A stretch of 64,000 nucleotides of DNA from Streptomyces sp. CG1 (GCF_041080625.1 NZ_CP163518.1:4960001-5024000), one strand, 5' to 3'. Positions 32,067-42,114 are shown, counted from the first letter of the stretch. Notes: generated by a model not told the origin, from the sequence alone. Numbers and translations: made by a program.

Positions 32067-33851
32067 TCACCACCTGAGGATCAGCGTCTCGTCCGTCGGC
32101 GGCGGTGCCGTCGCCACCTCCGGCAGGGGCAGCGCCAGTCGCGCGTACGCGCCGCCCCGCGCCAGGAGTTCCTCGTGCGTGCCCGTCTCCACCAGCCGGC
32201 CATGGTCGATGACCAGGACGCGGTCGGCGTCGGGGGCGAGGGACAGATCGTGGGTGATCATGATGGTCGTACGGCCGGACATCAGGCGGCGCAGGGGCTG
32301 GACCACCTGGCGGGCGGCGACCGCGTCCAGGCCCGCCGTCGGCTCGTCCAGGACGAGGACCGGGGCCGAGCGCAGCATCGCGCGGGCGATGGCGACGCGC
32401 TGCAGCTGACCGCCGGAGAGAGCGGCGGTGCCGGGGGCGATGGGAGTGTCGTAGCCGTCGGGGAGTGCGGTGATGAAGTCGTGCGCCGCCGCGTCCCGCG
32501 CTGCCTGCTCGATCTCCGTGTCCGTCGCGCCGGGGCGGCCGCAGGCGATGTTCTCGCGGATGGTGCCGTTGAGGATCAGGGTCTGCTGCGGCAGCAGGGC
32601 GATCTGCTCGCGCAGGAAGTGCAGGGGGAGGTCCCTGAGCGGTACGCCGTCCAGGGTGATCACGCCGGCCGAGGGGTCGTAGAACCGGGAGAGGAGCCCC
32701 GCGAGGGTGGACTTGCCGGCGCCGCTCGCGCCGGTGATCAGTACCAACTCGCCTGGCTGAGCCGTGAATTCGACACCCCTCACAGACGCTCGGCGGGCGC
32801 CCGGATAGCGGAACGAGACCTGGTGGAAGCCGACCCAGCCCTGTACGGGCCACGCGGGGACGGGGGCGGCGGGGTCGGTGACGGCGGGCTCGGCGTCCAG
32901 GATCTCGCCGATGCGGTGGGCACCGGCGGTGGCCGCGGTGACGGTCAGGCCGAGCTGGCCTAGGTTGCGGATCGGCGGGTAGAGGTAGCCGAGGAAGGCG
33001 GCGAACGCGAGGAGTTGACCGAGGGTCATCCGGCCGGCGGAGATCTCCCACACGCCCAGGCCGATCACCGCGAGCACGCACAGCGTCTCGACGACCTCGA
33101 CGAACTGCGCGTACATCTCGCTCAGCCGCGCCCCGCGCACACTGGCCCGCATCCAGGCACGGGCCTCGCGGTCGAGTCGTTTCTCCTCGTCGGCGCGGCG
33201 GTTGTAGGCCTGGGTGAGGACGATGTTGCCTAGCGACTCCTGCACCACCGAGGTGATCGCGCCGTCGGCGACCCGCTCGGCGCGCGAGGCCTGCTCGATA
33301 CGGCCGGAGAAGCGGCGCGCGGCGAGCAGGAACAGCGGCGCGAGGACGAAAGTGGCCAGCGCCAGGTCCCAGCGCAGCCAGAAGGCGGCGGCCGCGTAGA
33401 AGACCGCCGAGAACGCGGCCGACACGGCTCCTACGGCACCCGAGACGACCAGCTGCTCGATGGACTCGACATCTCCGGTGAGCCGTTCGACCAGGTCGCC
33501 CTGGCGGTGGCGCTGGAAGAAGTGCGGGGGCAGGTCCTGGACATGGCGGAAGACCGCGGCGCGCAGGCGCAGCACGAATCTCTCCGCGGTCCAGGTGGCG
33601 AGGGAGTTGCCGAGACAGCCGACGAACGCGGCGAGCGCGGCCACGCCGAGCCAGGCGCCGGCCGGTCCCCAGAAGGCGGACAGCCGGCCGGTCTTCAGGG
33701 CGTGGTCGGTCAGCTCGGCGAACAGCAGGATCGCGGCGGTCTCGGCGAGCGCGGCCACGACCACGCACGCGATGATCGCCCAGAGCCACTTGCGGTCCCC
33801 GCGGGTCAGCGGCCAGAACCGGCGGAAGGCCTCGCGGGCTTCCCTCAGCAT
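32067..33851 (-). CDS. ABC transporter, fused permease-ATPase (type IV exporter)
   Basis: A 594-aa half-transporter. Six membrane helices (residues about 20-300, including AIIACVVVAALAETAAILLF) are fused to an ATPase with Walker A GASGAGKST, Q-loop LLPQQT, signature LSGGQLQRV, Walker B VLVLDEPTAG and H-loop MITHDLS. It probably acts as a homodimeric exporter of lipids, drugs or peptides. ATG 33851 follows GGAAAGGAA. Two small tandem peptide genes lie just upstream on the same strand, which raises the possibility of peptide export. Confidence 0.9.
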   Translation of the reverse strand: MLREAREAFRRFWPLTRGDRKWLWAIIACVVVAALAETAAILLFAELTDHALKTGRLSAFWGPAGAWLGVAALAAFVGCLGNSLATWTAERFVLRLRAAVFRHVQDLPPHFFQRHRQGDLVERLTGDVESIEQLVVSGAVGAVSAAFSAVFYAAAAFWLRWDLALATFVLAPLFLLAARRFSGRIEQASRAERVADGAITSVVQESLGNIVLTQAYNRRADEEKRLDREARAWMRASVRGARLSEMYAQFVEVVETLCVLAVIGLGVWEISAGRMTLGQLLAFAAFLGYLYPPIRNLGQLGLTVTAATAGAHRIGEILDAEPAVTDPAAPVPAWPVQGWVGFHQVSFRYPGARRASVRGVEFTAQPGELVLITGASGAGKSTLAGLLSRFYDPSAGVITLDGVPLRDLPLHFLREQIALLPQQTLILNGTIRENIACGRPGATDTEIEQAARDAAAHDFITALPDGYDTPIAPGTAALSGGQLQRVAIARAMLRSAPVLVLDEPTAGLDAVAARQVVQPLRRLMSGRTTIMITHDLSLAPDADRVLVIDHGRLVETGTHEELLARGGAYARLALPLPEVATAPPPTDETLILRW

Positions 33852-33993
33852 CGGCAATTCCTTTCCACAGCTGTGGACACGGCCGCCGTCCCTTGCCGTG
33901 GACACGGCCTCGAACACGGCCGGGCGGGGCCACCGGTGCGACCACGCGATAACCGGTGACCCCGCCTCACGACGGTCTGGCTCAGCCCTTGTC

Positions 33994-34113
33994 TCAGCCC
34001 TTGTCCCCGACCGGGCGACGCCGCGGCGCGGGCTTCTTCGGCGCGGGCTTCTTCGGCTCCGGGCCGGGCTTGCAGTGCTTCTTGCCGACGGGGGCGAGCT
34101 TGTGGAAAGACAT
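33994..34113 (-). CDS. Small basic peptide B (MSFH family)
   Basis: A 39-aa peptide beginning MSFHKLAPVGKKHCK and ending PAPRRRPVGDKG. It is rich in Lys, Arg and Pro, with one Cys, and no hydrophobic leader. ATG 34113 follows GGGAGGGAA. It is clearly related to the peptide encoded at 34167-34283: both share MSFH(K/R)-x-x-PV at the N-terminus and RRPVG-x-K at the end. It lies 142 bp upstream of the ABC exporter gene. Function unknown. Confidence 0.7.
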   Translation of the reverse strand: MSFHKLAPVGKKHCKPGPEPKKPAPKKPAPRRRPVGDKG

Positions 34114-34166
34114 GGGATTTCCCTCCCTGATTCTTGGTTTATACCCAGCTTGCTTTTATGGCGGGA

Positions 34167-34283
34167 TTACTTGTGGCCCACCGGGCGCCTGGGCTCGTGC
34201 CTCTTCGGCTCGTGCTTGCGGGGCTTCGAGGCCGGGGCGGGCTTGCGGTCCTTCTTCACCGGGACGATCCTGTGGAAGCTCAT
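34167..34283 (-). CDS. Small basic peptide A (MSFH family)
   Basis: A 38-aa peptide beginning MSFHRIVPVKKDRKPA and ending HEPRRPVGHK. It is Lys/Arg/Pro/His rich, lacks Cys and is about 55% charged or Pro. ATG 34283 follows GAGAGGG. It is a tandem paralog of the peptide at 33994-34113, separated by 53 bp, and the ribosome-binding regions are also similar. An AT-rich promoter-like stretch lies upstream (34340-34450). Function unknown. Confidence 0.7.
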   Translation of the reverse strand: MSFHRIVPVKKDRKPAPASKPRKHEPKRHEPRRPVGHK

Positions 34284-34491
34284 GGCCATTCCCTCTCTGT
34301 TCGCTTCTCTCTTCGACGCCGTCCGCGCCTTTCGCTTTCGACACGGAAAACGTTACGGCACCCGAGAGCCGAAAAAAGCGAATTCCGATGAGACCTCAAT
34401 TAAAGAGCCCTGTGAGTAATTCACAGCGATTCTGCGGAACCGAACCGCCATTCACATAGGTTTTACGGGAGGCCTGCCGTACCCTCTACGC

Positions 34492-35418
34492 ATGAGCAGC
34501 GACGACACCGTACGGGCCTTCCCCGCCCGCTCCATCGAGACCCACTCCGCGCTCACCCCGGACCGGGCCGAGGCCGTGCTGGCCCTGCTCGCCGAGGCTG
34601 CCGGGGTCGACGGGCAGCAGCCGGTGTCCGAGCAGGGCCGGCTGCAGCTGCGCGGGGGTGCCCGCGAGGGCGTCTCGCATCTGCTGCTGACCGTCGGTGA
34701 CGAACTCGTCGGCTACGCCCAGCTGGAGGACACCGACCCGGTGGAGGCACCGGCCGCCGAACTCGTCGTCCACCCCGCGCATCGCGGGCACGGGCACGGC
34801 CGGGCGCTCGGCGCGGCGCTGCTCGCCGCCTCCGGCAAGCGGCTGCGGGTGTGGGCGCACGGCGGGCATCCGGCCGCCCGGCATCTCGCCCAGGTGCTCG
34901 GCCTGACCCTGTTCCGCGAACTGCGGCAGATGCGGCGCCCGTTGAGCGATCTGAACCTGCCCGACCCTGTACTGCCGGAGGGCGTGACGGTGCGCACCTT
35001 CGTGCCCGGCAAGGACGACACGGCCTGGCTCGCGGTCAACGCGGCCGCCTTCGCCCATCACCCGGAACAGGGCTCACTGACCCAGCGGGACCTCGACGAC
35101 CGCAAGGCCGAGTCGTGGTTCGACCCGTCCGGGTTCTTCCTCGCCGAGCGGCGCGGGGAGTTGATCGGCTTCCACTGGACCAAAGTGCACGCCGAGGAGG
35201 GCCTCGGCGAGGTCTACGTCCTCGGCGTCCGCCCCGGCGAGCAGGGCGGCGGCCTCGGCAAGTCCCTCACCACGATCGGGCTGCGCCATCTGGCCGACCA
35301 GCAGCTCCCGACCGCGATGCTCTACGTCGACGCCGACAACCAGGCGGCCGTGTCGGTGTACGAACGACTGGGCTTCACCACGTACGAGACGGACTTGATG
35401 TACCGCACGGAGACGTGA
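34492..35418 (+). CDS. mshD: Mycothiol synthase
   Basis: A 308-aa tandem-GNAT acetyltransferase, the last enzyme of mycothiol synthesis (acetylation of Cys-GlcN-Ins). The N-terminal GNAT half is degenerate but retains HPAHRGHGHGRALG. The C-terminal half has VYVLGVRPGEQGGGLGKSL, and ends with YERLGFTTYETD. Length and both halves match MshD. Cytosolic; supplies the main actinomycete thiol. Confidence 0.95.
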   Translation: MSSDDTVRAFPARSIETHSALTPDRAEAVLALLAEAAGVDGQQPVSEQGRLQLRGGAREGVSHLLLTVGDELVGYAQLEDTDPVEAPAAELVVHPAHRGHGHGRALGAALLAASGKRLRVWAHGGHPAARHLAQVLGLTLFRELRQMRRPLSDLNLPDPVLPEGVTVRTFVPGKDDTAWLAVNAAAFAHHPEQGSLTQRDLDDRKAESWFDPSGFFLAERRGELIGFHWTKVHAEEGLGEVYVLGVRPGEQGGGLGKSLTTIGLRHLADQQLPTAMLYVDADNQAAVSVYERLGFTTYETDLMYRTET

Positions 35419-35524
35419 GCGGCGGATCGATCCGCCCCCACGGACACCCGCACCCCCGGCAGCCGGGCCGTCATCGACGGCGGCCGGGTTCACGGAACCA
35501 CGGTTGACTTCCGGGCCACCCCTG

Positions 35525-35562
35525 CACCACCCTTTCACTACTCAATTAGTGAAAGGGTGGTG
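35525..35562 (+). promoter_or_regulatory. Perfect 16-bp inverted repeat over the GntR gene start
   Basis: CACCACCCTTTCACTA (35525-35540) and TAGTGAAAGGGTGGTG (35547-35562) are exact complements separated by CTCAAT. The right arm contains the probable ribosome binding site (GAAAGG) of the YtrA-type GntR gene. This is a strong candidate autoregulatory operator, and in RNA it could also hide the ribosome binding site. Confidence 0.75.
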
Positions 35563-35568
35563 CGGCGC

Positions 35569-35955
35569 ATGGTCGAGTACCGCATCGACCGGCACAGCGG
35601 GGTCGCCACTTACGTCCAGCTCGTCCAGCAGACCAAACAGGCCCTGCGCCTCGGCCTGCTGCACCCCGGCGACAAGCTGCCCACGGCCCGCGAGGTCGTG
35701 GAGGCCACCGCGATCAACCCCAACACCGTCCTGAAGGCCTACCGGGAGCTGGAGCGGGAGGGGCTGGTGGAGGCCCGGCGCGGCCTCGGCACCTTCGTCC
35801 GGCGCTCGCTGGGCGCCGCCCCGGCCGACTCCCCGCTGCGGGCCGAACTGGAGGAGTGGGCCCTGCGAGCCCGCACGGCCGGCCTGGAGCGGGACGACGT
35901 GGCCGCGCTCTTCACTGCCGTACTCGACACGCACTTCCAGGGAGAACGTTCATGA
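35569..35955 (+). CDS. GntR-family regulator, YtrA type
   Basis: A 128-aa short GntR protein of the YtrA subfamily, which has only a small helical dimerisation tail. The helix-turn-helix is LPTAREVVEATAINPNTVLK and AYRELEREGLVEARRG. ATG 35569 is chosen; GTG codons at 35557 and 35560 are possible. It overlaps the ABC ATPase gene by ATGA. YtrA regulators usually repress their own ABC operon, and the palindrome at 35525 fits this. Confidence 0.9.
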   Translation: MVEYRIDRHSGVATYVQLVQQTKQALRLGLLHPGDKLPTAREVVEATAINPNTVLKAYRELEREGLVEARRGLGTFVRRSLGAAPADSPLRAELEEWALRARTAGLERDDVAALFTAVLDTHFQGERS

Positions 35956-36848
35956 GCGACACGGCGATCGAGGCGAGCGGCCTCGGCAAGCGCTTCGGGC
36001 GCCGGGGAGGCTGGGCGCTGCGCGAGTGTGCCTTCCGGCTGCCCGCCGGGCGGGTGTGCGCCGTCGTCGGGCCCAACGGCGCCGGCAAGTCGACGGTACT
36101 GGCTCTCGCGGCCGGGCTGGTTCCGCCCACCGAGGGGCGGATCAAGGTGCTCGGCACCGGCCCGGCCGCGGCCCGCCCGCGGGTCGGCTACGTCGCCCAG
36201 GACAAGCCTCTCTACCCGCAGCTCACCGTCGCCGAGATCCTGCGCATGGGCGCCGACCTCAACCCCGGGTACTGGAACGCGGCTATCGCCGAACACGTCG
36301 TCGCGGGCGGCGACCTGGACCCGAAGGCCCGCATCCGCTCCCTCTCCGGCGGTCAGCGCACCCGGGTCGCGCTCGCCCTCGCCCTCGGCAAGCGGCCCGC
36401 ACTGCTGCTCCTGGACGAGCCGATGGCCGACCTCGACCCCCTGGCCCGGCACGAACTGATGGGCGCGCTGATGGCGGAGGCCGCCCAGTACGGCACCACG
36501 ATCGTGATGTCCTCGCACGTGGTCGCCGAGCTGGAGGACTCCTGCGATCATCTGCTGCTGGTCGGCGACGGCCGGATCCGGCTGGCCGGCGAGATCGACG
36601 AACTGCTCGCCGCCCATCTGCGCGTGTCAGGCGCCGCCGACTCCGCCGACCTCGGCGCGCACGCCGTGGTCGAGTCCCGGGTCACCGGCCGCCAGCGCAC
36701 CGCCCTGATCCGCCCCGCCGGACCGCTCCCCGCGGGCTGGCGCGCCTCGGCGCCCTCGCTGGAGGAACTGGTCCTCGCCCACCTGCGCAATCCCGAGGCG
36801 CCCAGCCTCACCACCGCTCCTGCCGTCCCCGAGGAGAGTGCCGCGTGA
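35952..36848 (+). CDS. ABC transporter ATP-binding protein
   Basis: A 298-aa ATPase with Walker A GPNGAGKST, Q-loop YVAQDKPLY, signature LSGGQRTRV, Walker B LLLLDEPMAD and H-loop MSSHVV, then a 70-residue C-terminal extension. It overlaps both neighbours (ATGA upstream, GTGA downstream) in a regulator-ATPase-permease operon. The substrate is unknown; YtrA-linked systems respond to cell-wall antibiotics in Firmicutes. Confidence 0.92.
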   Translation: MSDTAIEASGLGKRFGRRGGWALRECAFRLPAGRVCAVVGPNGAGKSTVLALAAGLVPPTEGRIKVLGTGPAAARPRVGYVAQDKPLYPQLTVAEILRMGADLNPGYWNAAIAEHVVAGGDLDPKARIRSLSGGQRTRVALALALGKRPALLLLDEPMADLDPLARHELMGALMAEAAQYGTTIVMSSHVVAELEDSCDHLLLVGDGRIRLAGEIDELLAAHLRVSGAADSADLGAHAVVESRVTGRQRTALIRPAGPLPAGWRASAPSLEELVLAHLRNPEAPSLTTAPAVPEESAA

Positions 36849-37852
36849 CCACCGCCCCGACCGCCCTCCGCCCCCGCACGGCCCGCTGGCTGCTGCGACT
36901 GCACCGCCCCGCGCTGTACGGCTTCGCCGGTCTGATCGTCGTGGTGGCCGGAGTGCAGATCGCCCTGGCCGGCCCGTTCGCCGACGCGGCTGCCACGGCC
37001 TGGCGGCAGTTCGACGCCTGCACCTCGGGCATATGTTCGTACGACCAGGCCGCTGTCCTGCGCTACAAGGACTACTACGACTACGCGACCTACGCCGTGG
37101 ACGCGCTGCCCTTCCTGGTGGCCGCCTGGGCCGGTGCCGCCCTGACCGGCCGGGAGCTGGAGAGCGGCACCGCCGGGCTGAACTGGGTCCAGGGCATCTC
37201 CCCGGCCCGCTGGCTCACCGTCCGGCTGGCCGTCCCCGCGGTCCTCGCGGCCCTCGGCGGCTGTCTGCTGTTCTGGCTGCACCACCGCGCCTGGGCGGCG
37301 GGCCGGGGGCGCATCGACAGCGCCAAGGGCTGGTACGACCTGGCGACCTTTCACGCCAACGGCCCCACCGTCGTCGCCCTGACCCTCACCGGGCTCGCCG
37401 CGGGCGCCCTGGCGGGCCTGCTGCTGCGCCGTACGCTGCCCGCGCTGGTCCTCGGCGTGGCGATCACCGGTGGTGTCGCGGCCCTGGCCCAGCGGCTGAT
37501 GCCGCACCTGTGGCCGACGGTCACCCAGGTCACCTCGCTCGAGCAGGGCGGCACCGGCTCGGGCATCGTGATCGAGCAGGGCCTGGTGGCCAAGTCCGGC
37601 GCCCACCTGCCGCTGCCGCACTGCTACAGCGAGGCGACGTGCGACGCGGCCCTCGCGAAGGCCTCCGGCTACTACAGCGTCTACCACCCCTACGCCCACT
37701 ACTGGCCGCTCCAGCTCACCACGACCGCGCTGATCCTGACCGTCACGGGGTTGCTGACACTCGCCTGCTACCTGGTACTGCGCCACCGGACCGGCGCACT
37801 GCGGCCGGCCGAACCGGCCGCGGAAGCCAAGGGTGTGCTGGTGAACGCCTAA
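36845..37852 (+). CDS. ABC transporter permease (ABC-2 type)
   Basis: A 335-aa membrane protein with about six helices (ALYGFAGLIVVVAGVQIALA, ALPFLVAAWAGAALTG, TTALILTVTGLLTLACYLVL). The ELESGTAGL stretch after helix two is typical of ABC-2 permeases. A large extracytoplasmic loop of about 100 residues has paired cysteines (HCYSEATCD). Partner of the ATPase at 35952. Confidence 0.88.
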   Translation: MTTAPTALRPRTARWLLRLHRPALYGFAGLIVVVAGVQIALAGPFADAAATAWRQFDACTSGICSYDQAAVLRYKDYYDYATYAVDALPFLVAAWAGAALTGRELESGTAGLNWVQGISPARWLTVRLAVPAVLAALGGCLLFWLHHRAWAAGRGRIDSAKGWYDLATFHANGPTVVALTLTGLAAGALAGLLLRRTLPALVLGVAITGGVAALAQRLMPHLWPTVTQVTSLEQGGTGSGIVIEQGLVAKSGAHLPLPHCYSEATCDAALAKASGYYSVYHPYAHYWPLQLTTTALILTVTGLLTLACYLVLRHRTGALRPAEPAAEAKGVLVNA

Positions 37853-37875
37853 GCGCCATCGGCGCGCCGCCGCGC

Positions 37876-37980
37876 GCGGGTGCGGGCCTGTTGTGACTGG
37901 TCGCTCCCACGCGCGGGGAGCCGCATCTCGATACAGCCCCGCGCCCAGGGAACTGCACGGCCCTCGGCCGCAAGCGACCC
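37876..37980. repeat. Degenerate copy of the interspersed inverted repeat
   Basis: CGGGTGCGGGCCTGTTGTGA and GGTCGC, followed by AGGGAACTGC, match the element at 18797-18925 with several differences. The 37853-38226 gap before ppk otherwise shows no gene, apart from a possible N-terminal extension of ppk from ATG 38104. Confidence 0.45.
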
Positions 37981-38226
37981 GCTCCCCCGGCCGGCCCGGA
38001 ATCCGTAACTTTCGCGATGTAGACCTCCGGGAGCCGCCCCGCGCTATCCCGCACGTCATGTCTCCGTAACCATTGATTCAGCCAAGCTTGCGACGCTCGG
38101 CCAATGAAGCCCGCCGTGCCAGAGCCTTCGCCGCCCCCCGAGGGGCCCGCGCTGAACGGGGCCGTGACGCTCCCGCCCGCACGTTCCGACGCGCCCGTCA
38201 CCCCCGCGGCGCGGAAGAATGGACTC

Positions 38227-40458
38227 ATGAGCCAGCAAGACGCCCAGGCACCTGTCCAGCACGCGCAGCCTCCCGTGGGCTCCATCGCCGCGCACCGCCC
38301 CCACACGGTGGCCGCCACTGTCTCCGACCTGGAACCCGACATCGACGCGGACCTCGACGGGTACGAGGAAGCGCAAGGTGAGGGTACGCCCCTGCCCCAG
38401 GGCCGGTTCCTCGACCGCGAGCGCAGCTGGCTCGGCTTCAACGAGCGGGTCCTGGAGCTGGCCGAGGACCCGAACACCCCGCTGCTGGAGCGCGCGAACT
38501 TCCTCGCGATCTTCGCCAGCAACCTGGACGAGTTCTTCATGGTCCGGGTCGCCGGACTGAAGCGCCGTATCGCCACCGGTGTCGCGACCCGGTCCGCCTC
38601 CGGGCTGCAGCCGCGCGAGGTGCTGGAGATGATCTGGGCCCGCTCGCGCGAGCTGATGGCCCGGCACGCCGCCTGTTACCACGAGGACGTCGCCCCCGCG
38701 CTCGCGGAGGAGGGCATACACCTGGTCCGCTGGAACCAGCTGACCGACAAGGAGCAGGCCCGCCTGTTCACCCTGTTCCGGCACCAGATCTTCCCCGTCC
38801 TCACCCCGCTGGCCGTCGACCCCGCACACCCCTTCCCGTACATTTCCGGCCTCTCCCTGAACCTGGCCGTCGTCGTACGCAACCCGGTCAGCGGCCACAA
38901 GCACTTCGCGCGCGTGAAGGTGCCGCCGCTGCTGTCCCGCTTCCTGGAGAGCAGCCCCGGCCGGTACGTCCCCATCGAGGACGTCATCGCCGCGCATCTG
39001 GAAGAGCTGTTCCCGGGCATGGAGGTGCTGGAGCACCACACGTTCCGGCTCACCCGCAACGAGGACCTGGAAGTAGAGGAGGACGACGCCGAGAACCTGC
39101 TCCAGGCCCTGGAGAAGGAACTCATGCGGCGCCGCTTCGGCCCGCCGGTGCGCCTGGAGGTGGAGGAATCGATTGACCGCGAGGTCCTTGACCTGCTGGT
39201 CCGCGAGCTGAAGATCTCCGAGGCCGAGGTGTACCCGCTGCCCGGCCCGCTGGACCTCACCGGTCTGTTCCGCATCCACGGCCTGGACCGCCCGGAGCTG
39301 AAGTACCCGAAGTTCGTCGCCGGCACGCACCGCGAACTGGCCGAGGTCGAGTCGGCGTCGGCACCGGACATCTTCGCCGCCCTGCGCCAGCGGGACGTGC
39401 TCCTGCACCACCCGTACGACTCCTTCTCGACGTCCGTGCAGGCCTTCATCGAGCAGGCGGCCGAGGACCCGGACGTCCTGGCGATCAAGCAGACCCTCTA
39501 CCGGACCTCCGGCGACTCCCCGATAGTCAACGCGCTCATAGACGCCGCCGAGGCCGGCAAGCAGGTCCTCGTCCTGGTCGAGATCAAGGCCCGCTTCGAC
39601 GAGCACGCCAACATCAAGTGGGCGAAGAAGCTGGAGGAGGCCGGCTGCCATGTCGTCTACGGCCTCGTCGGCCTGAAGACGCACTGCAAGCTGTCCCTGG
39701 TGGTCCGCCAGGAGGGCGAGACCCTGCGCCGCTACAGCCATGTCGGCACGGGCAACTACCACCCGAAGACCGCCCGGCTGTACGAGGACCTGGGCCTGCT
39801 CACGGCCGACCCGCAGGTCGGCGCGGACCTCTCCGACCTGTTCAACCGCCTGTCCGGCTACTCCCGCCGGGAGACCTACCGCCGCCTGCTGGTGGCCCCC
39901 AAGTCCCTGCGGGACGGTCTGGTCGCGCGGATCGACAAGGAGGTCCAGCACCACCACGCGGGCCGCCCCGCCTTCGTCCGTATCAAGGTCAACTCGATGG
40001 TCGACGAGGCGGTCATCGACGCGCTCTACCGGGCGGCCCAGGCCGGCGTGCCCGTCGACATCTGGGTGCGCGGCATCTGTGCGATCCGCCCGGGTGTCGC
40101 GGGCCTGTCGGAGAACATCCGGGTCCGCTCGATCCTCGGCCGCTTCCTCGAACACTCCCGTGTGTTCGCCTTCGGCAACGGCGGCGAGCCCGAGGTGTGG
40201 ATCGGCAGCGCCGACATGATGCACCGCAACCTCGACCGCCGGATCGAGGCCCTGGTCCGCGTCGTCGACCCGGCGCACCGCGCGGCCCTGAACCGACTGC
40301 TCGACACCGGTATGTCCGACTCGACCTCCTCCTGGCACCTCGGCCCCGACGGGGAGTGGATCCGGCACGCGACCGACGCGGACGGACAGCCCTTGCGCAA
40401 CGTCCAGGAGATGCTCATAGACGCCCGGAGGCGCCGGCGTGGCACAGCAACACCTTGA
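38227..40458 (+). CDS. ppk: Polyphosphate kinase PPK1
   Basis: A 743-aa PPK1 that reversibly makes polyphosphate from ATP. The four-domain layout is visible: N-terminal [20 protein letters not shown], head domain, and two PLD-like catalytic domains with [20 protein letters not shown] (autophosphorylated His in the SHVGTGNY block) and [18 protein letters not shown] 38227 gives the usual MSQQ-type N-terminus. The frame is open with coding-like GC3 back to ATG 38104, which would give 784 aa. It overlaps the CHAD gene by 20 bp. Confidence 0.95.
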   Translation: MSQQDAQAPVQHAQPPVGSIAAHRPHTVAATVSDLEPDIDADLDGYEEAQGEGTPLPQGRFLDRERSWLGFNERVLELAEDPNTPLLERANFLAIFASNLDEFFMVRVAGLKRRIATGVATRSASGLQPREVLEMIWARSRELMARHAACYHEDVAPALAEEGIHLVRWNQLTDKEQARLFTLFRHQIFPVLTPLAVDPAHPFPYISGLSLNLAVVVRNPVSGHKHFARVKVPPLLSRFLESSPGRYVPIEDVIAAHLEELFPGMEVLEHHTFRLTRNEDLEVEEDDAENLLQALEKELMRRRFGPPVRLEVEESIDREVLDLLVRELKISEAEVYPLPGPLDLTGLFRIHGLDRPELKYPKFVAGTHRELAEVESASAPDIFAALRQRDVLLHHPYDSFSTSVQAFIEQAAEDPDVLAIKQTLYRTSGDSPIVNALIDAAEAGKQVLVLVEIKARFDEHANIKWAKKLEEAGCHVVYGLVGLKTHCKLSLVVRQEGETLRRYSHVGTGNYHPKTARLYEDLGLLTADPQVGADLSDLFNRLSGYSRRETYRRLLVAPKSLRDGLVARIDKEVQHHHAGRPAFVRIKVNSMVDEAVIDALYRAAQAGVPVDIWVRGICAIRPGVAGLSENIRVRSILGRFLEHSRVFAFGNGGEPEVWIGSADMMHRNLDRRIEALVRVVDPAHRAALNRLLDTGMSDSTSSWHLGPDGEWIRHATDADGQPLRNVQEMLIDARRRRRGTATP

Positions 40459-41614
40459 ACCGACGGACCCCACGGCCGAGGTGGTGACCGGAGACGCCCT
40501 GGCGGCGTATCTGCGCGCCCAGGCCACGGAGTTCCTCCGCGCCCTGCGCCTGCACCGTGAGAACGGCGGTGCCAACGGGGGTGCCACCGCGCGCGATCGG
40601 TCGAGTGCGGGGGAGAACGGCGCGGAGGAGTCCGTCGACGCGGCGCGCGCCCTGCGCCGCTCGGCCCGCCGCATCAGCGGCAGCCTGCACACGTTCCGTC
40701 CCCTGCTGGACCCCGACTGGTCCGAGGAGATGCGCCCCGAACTGGCGTGGCTCTCCGGCACATTGGGCCTGGAGCACGCGTACGAGGCCCGCCTGGAACG
40801 CCTGCTGCTGGCACTGCACCGGCTGTCGGGGGCGGCGGGGTTCCCTGGTCAGACGATTTCCGTCGACGTGGCGACGAGCGTCTCGGCCGCCGACGCGGCT
40901 GCGGGCAGCCGTGCCGCCGGGGCGACGTCCGTCCCACCGAGAACGGCACCTTCCAGCGCCGGCGCACCCGCGAGTCCCACACAGGAACGCGGCAACCTCA
41001 CGGTGGGCGCGGCCAAAGCAGGCGCCCTACTGGAGCGCCAGCTGACCCTGGCCCGAACCCGAGCCCACTCCACGGCGCTCCAGGCCCTGGGATCCAGCCG
41101 CTTCCACGCCGTCGCCGACAAGGTCGCCGTGCTGGCCAGCGAGGTCCCCCTCACGCCCGCAGCGCCCACCACGGACCTGCGCCCCCTGGCAGCCGCTGCG
41201 GAGGAACGGCTGACAGACGCCATCGCCGGTCTGCCCCTGGTCACCGCGGGCCACCCGTACAACGCGGAGGCCCTGGTCCACGGTCTGTCCCCGGACCCGT
41301 CCCCCCACCCCCAGGACGGCCCCTGGCACCAGGTCCGGCTGCTGCTGCGCCTGCACCGGTACGCCCAGGAGGTGCTGTACGCGGGCAACTGCCCCGTGGA
41401 CGTACGGCTGTTGGCGGCGGGCCAGGCCCTCAACCGGCACCGGGACGCCTCGGAGGCGGCAGCGGCAGCGGCCCAGGCCGCCCGTACGCCCCGTATCGCA
41501 CCGGCGACGGCGTACGCGCTCGGCGTGCTGCACGCCGATCAGCGGCACGAGGTGGAGGCGGCCAGGTTCGCCTTCCAGCAGGCCTGGCAGCAGCAGATCC
41601 TCGGCGCGTCCTGA
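40439..41614 (+). CDS. CHAD-domain protein
   Basis: A 391-aa alpha-helical CHAD protein, a family that binds polyphosphate. Conserved His/Arg/Lys positions fall in [32 protein letters not shown] and [20 protein letters not shown] low-complexity Ala/Ser/Pro insert of about 50 residues interrupts the repeats. The GTG start lies inside the end of ppk, so translation is coupled. Probably organises polyphosphate granules or modulates PPK. Confidence 0.9.
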   Translation: MAQQHLEPTDPTAEVVTGDALAAYLRAQATEFLRALRLHRENGGANGGATARDRSSAGENGAEESVDAARALRRSARRISGSLHTFRPLLDPDWSEEMRPELAWLSGTLGLEHAYEARLERLLLALHRLSGAAGFPGQTISVDVATSVSAADAAAGSRAAGATSVPPRTAPSSAGAPASPTQERGNLTVGAAKAGALLERQLTLARTRAHSTALQALGSSRFHAVADKVAVLASEVPLTPAAPTTDLRPLAAAAEERLTDAIAGLPLVTAGHPYNAEALVHGLSPDPSPHPQDGPWHQVRLLLRLHRYAQEVLYAGNCPVDVRLLAAGQALNRHRDASEAAAAAAQAARTPRIAPATAYALGVLHADQRHEVEAARFAFQQAWQQQILGAS

Positions 41615-41635
41615 GGTCCCACGAGGAGGCGATCA

Positions 41636-42040
41636 ATGGTCCGCGCGGCCGGCTGTGTGCTCTGGCGCCGTTCCTCCTCGGGCGGCGTCGAGCTGGCCCT
41701 GGTCTTCAGGCCGAAGTGGGCCGACTGGTCCTGGCCCAAAGGGAAGCTGAAGAAGGGCGAGACGGCCCGCGCGGCTGCCCTGCGCGAAGTACGGGAAGAG
41801 ACCGGCCACACATGCCGGCTCGGATCAGCCCTGCCGAGTGCCCACTACGTCGACAACACGGGCCGGGACAAGGAAGTCACGTACTGGGCCGCGGAGTCGA
41901 CCGGCGGAGCCTTCGTACCCAATGACGAAGTGAGCGAGCTGATCTGGCTGTCGCCGGACAAAGCCCGTGAACGCCTGACCCACGAACGGGACAGGGATCT
42001 GATCCCTGCGACGCTCGCGGCAATCGACGCCGGCCAGTGA
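41636..42040 (+). CDS. NUDIX hydrolase (MutT-like)
   Basis: A 134-aa NUDIX protein. The Nudix box GKLKKGETARAAALREVREE, then TG, is complete. It hydrolyses nucleoside diphosphate derivatives, and MutT1-type relatives clean 8-oxo-dGTP or diadenosine polyphosphates. The C-terminal phosphatase domain of mycobacterial MutT1 is absent. It follows the CHAD gene by 21 bp and completes a ppk-CHAD-NUDIX operon, a conserved link between NUDIX and polyphosphate metabolism in Streptomyces. Confidence 0.9.
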   Translation: MVRAAGCVLWRRSSSGGVELALVFRPKWADWSWPKGKLKKGETARAAALREVREETGHTCRLGSALPSAHYVDNTGRDKEVTYWAAESTGGAFVPNDEVSELIWLSPDKARERLTHERDRDLIPATLAAIDAGQ

Positions 42041-42114
42041 CGCCGGTTCAGCCCCGGCGCCCGGACGCTTTTACTGAGTTGCGTCCGGAGCCGGGGCTCG
42101 AGCGTGGCGGAGGC

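Noticed and set aside
38104..38226. N-terminal extension of ppk from ATG 38104
   Set aside because: The frame is open and GC3 looks coding, but there is no ribosome binding site, and ATG 38227 gives the N-terminus I recall for Streptomyces PPK; kept only as an alternative.
38056..40761. 901-codon minus-strand frame opposite ppk
   Set aside because: Shadow of ppk: the plus strand encodes PPK1 with all catalytic blocks, and the minus frame has no recognisable domain.
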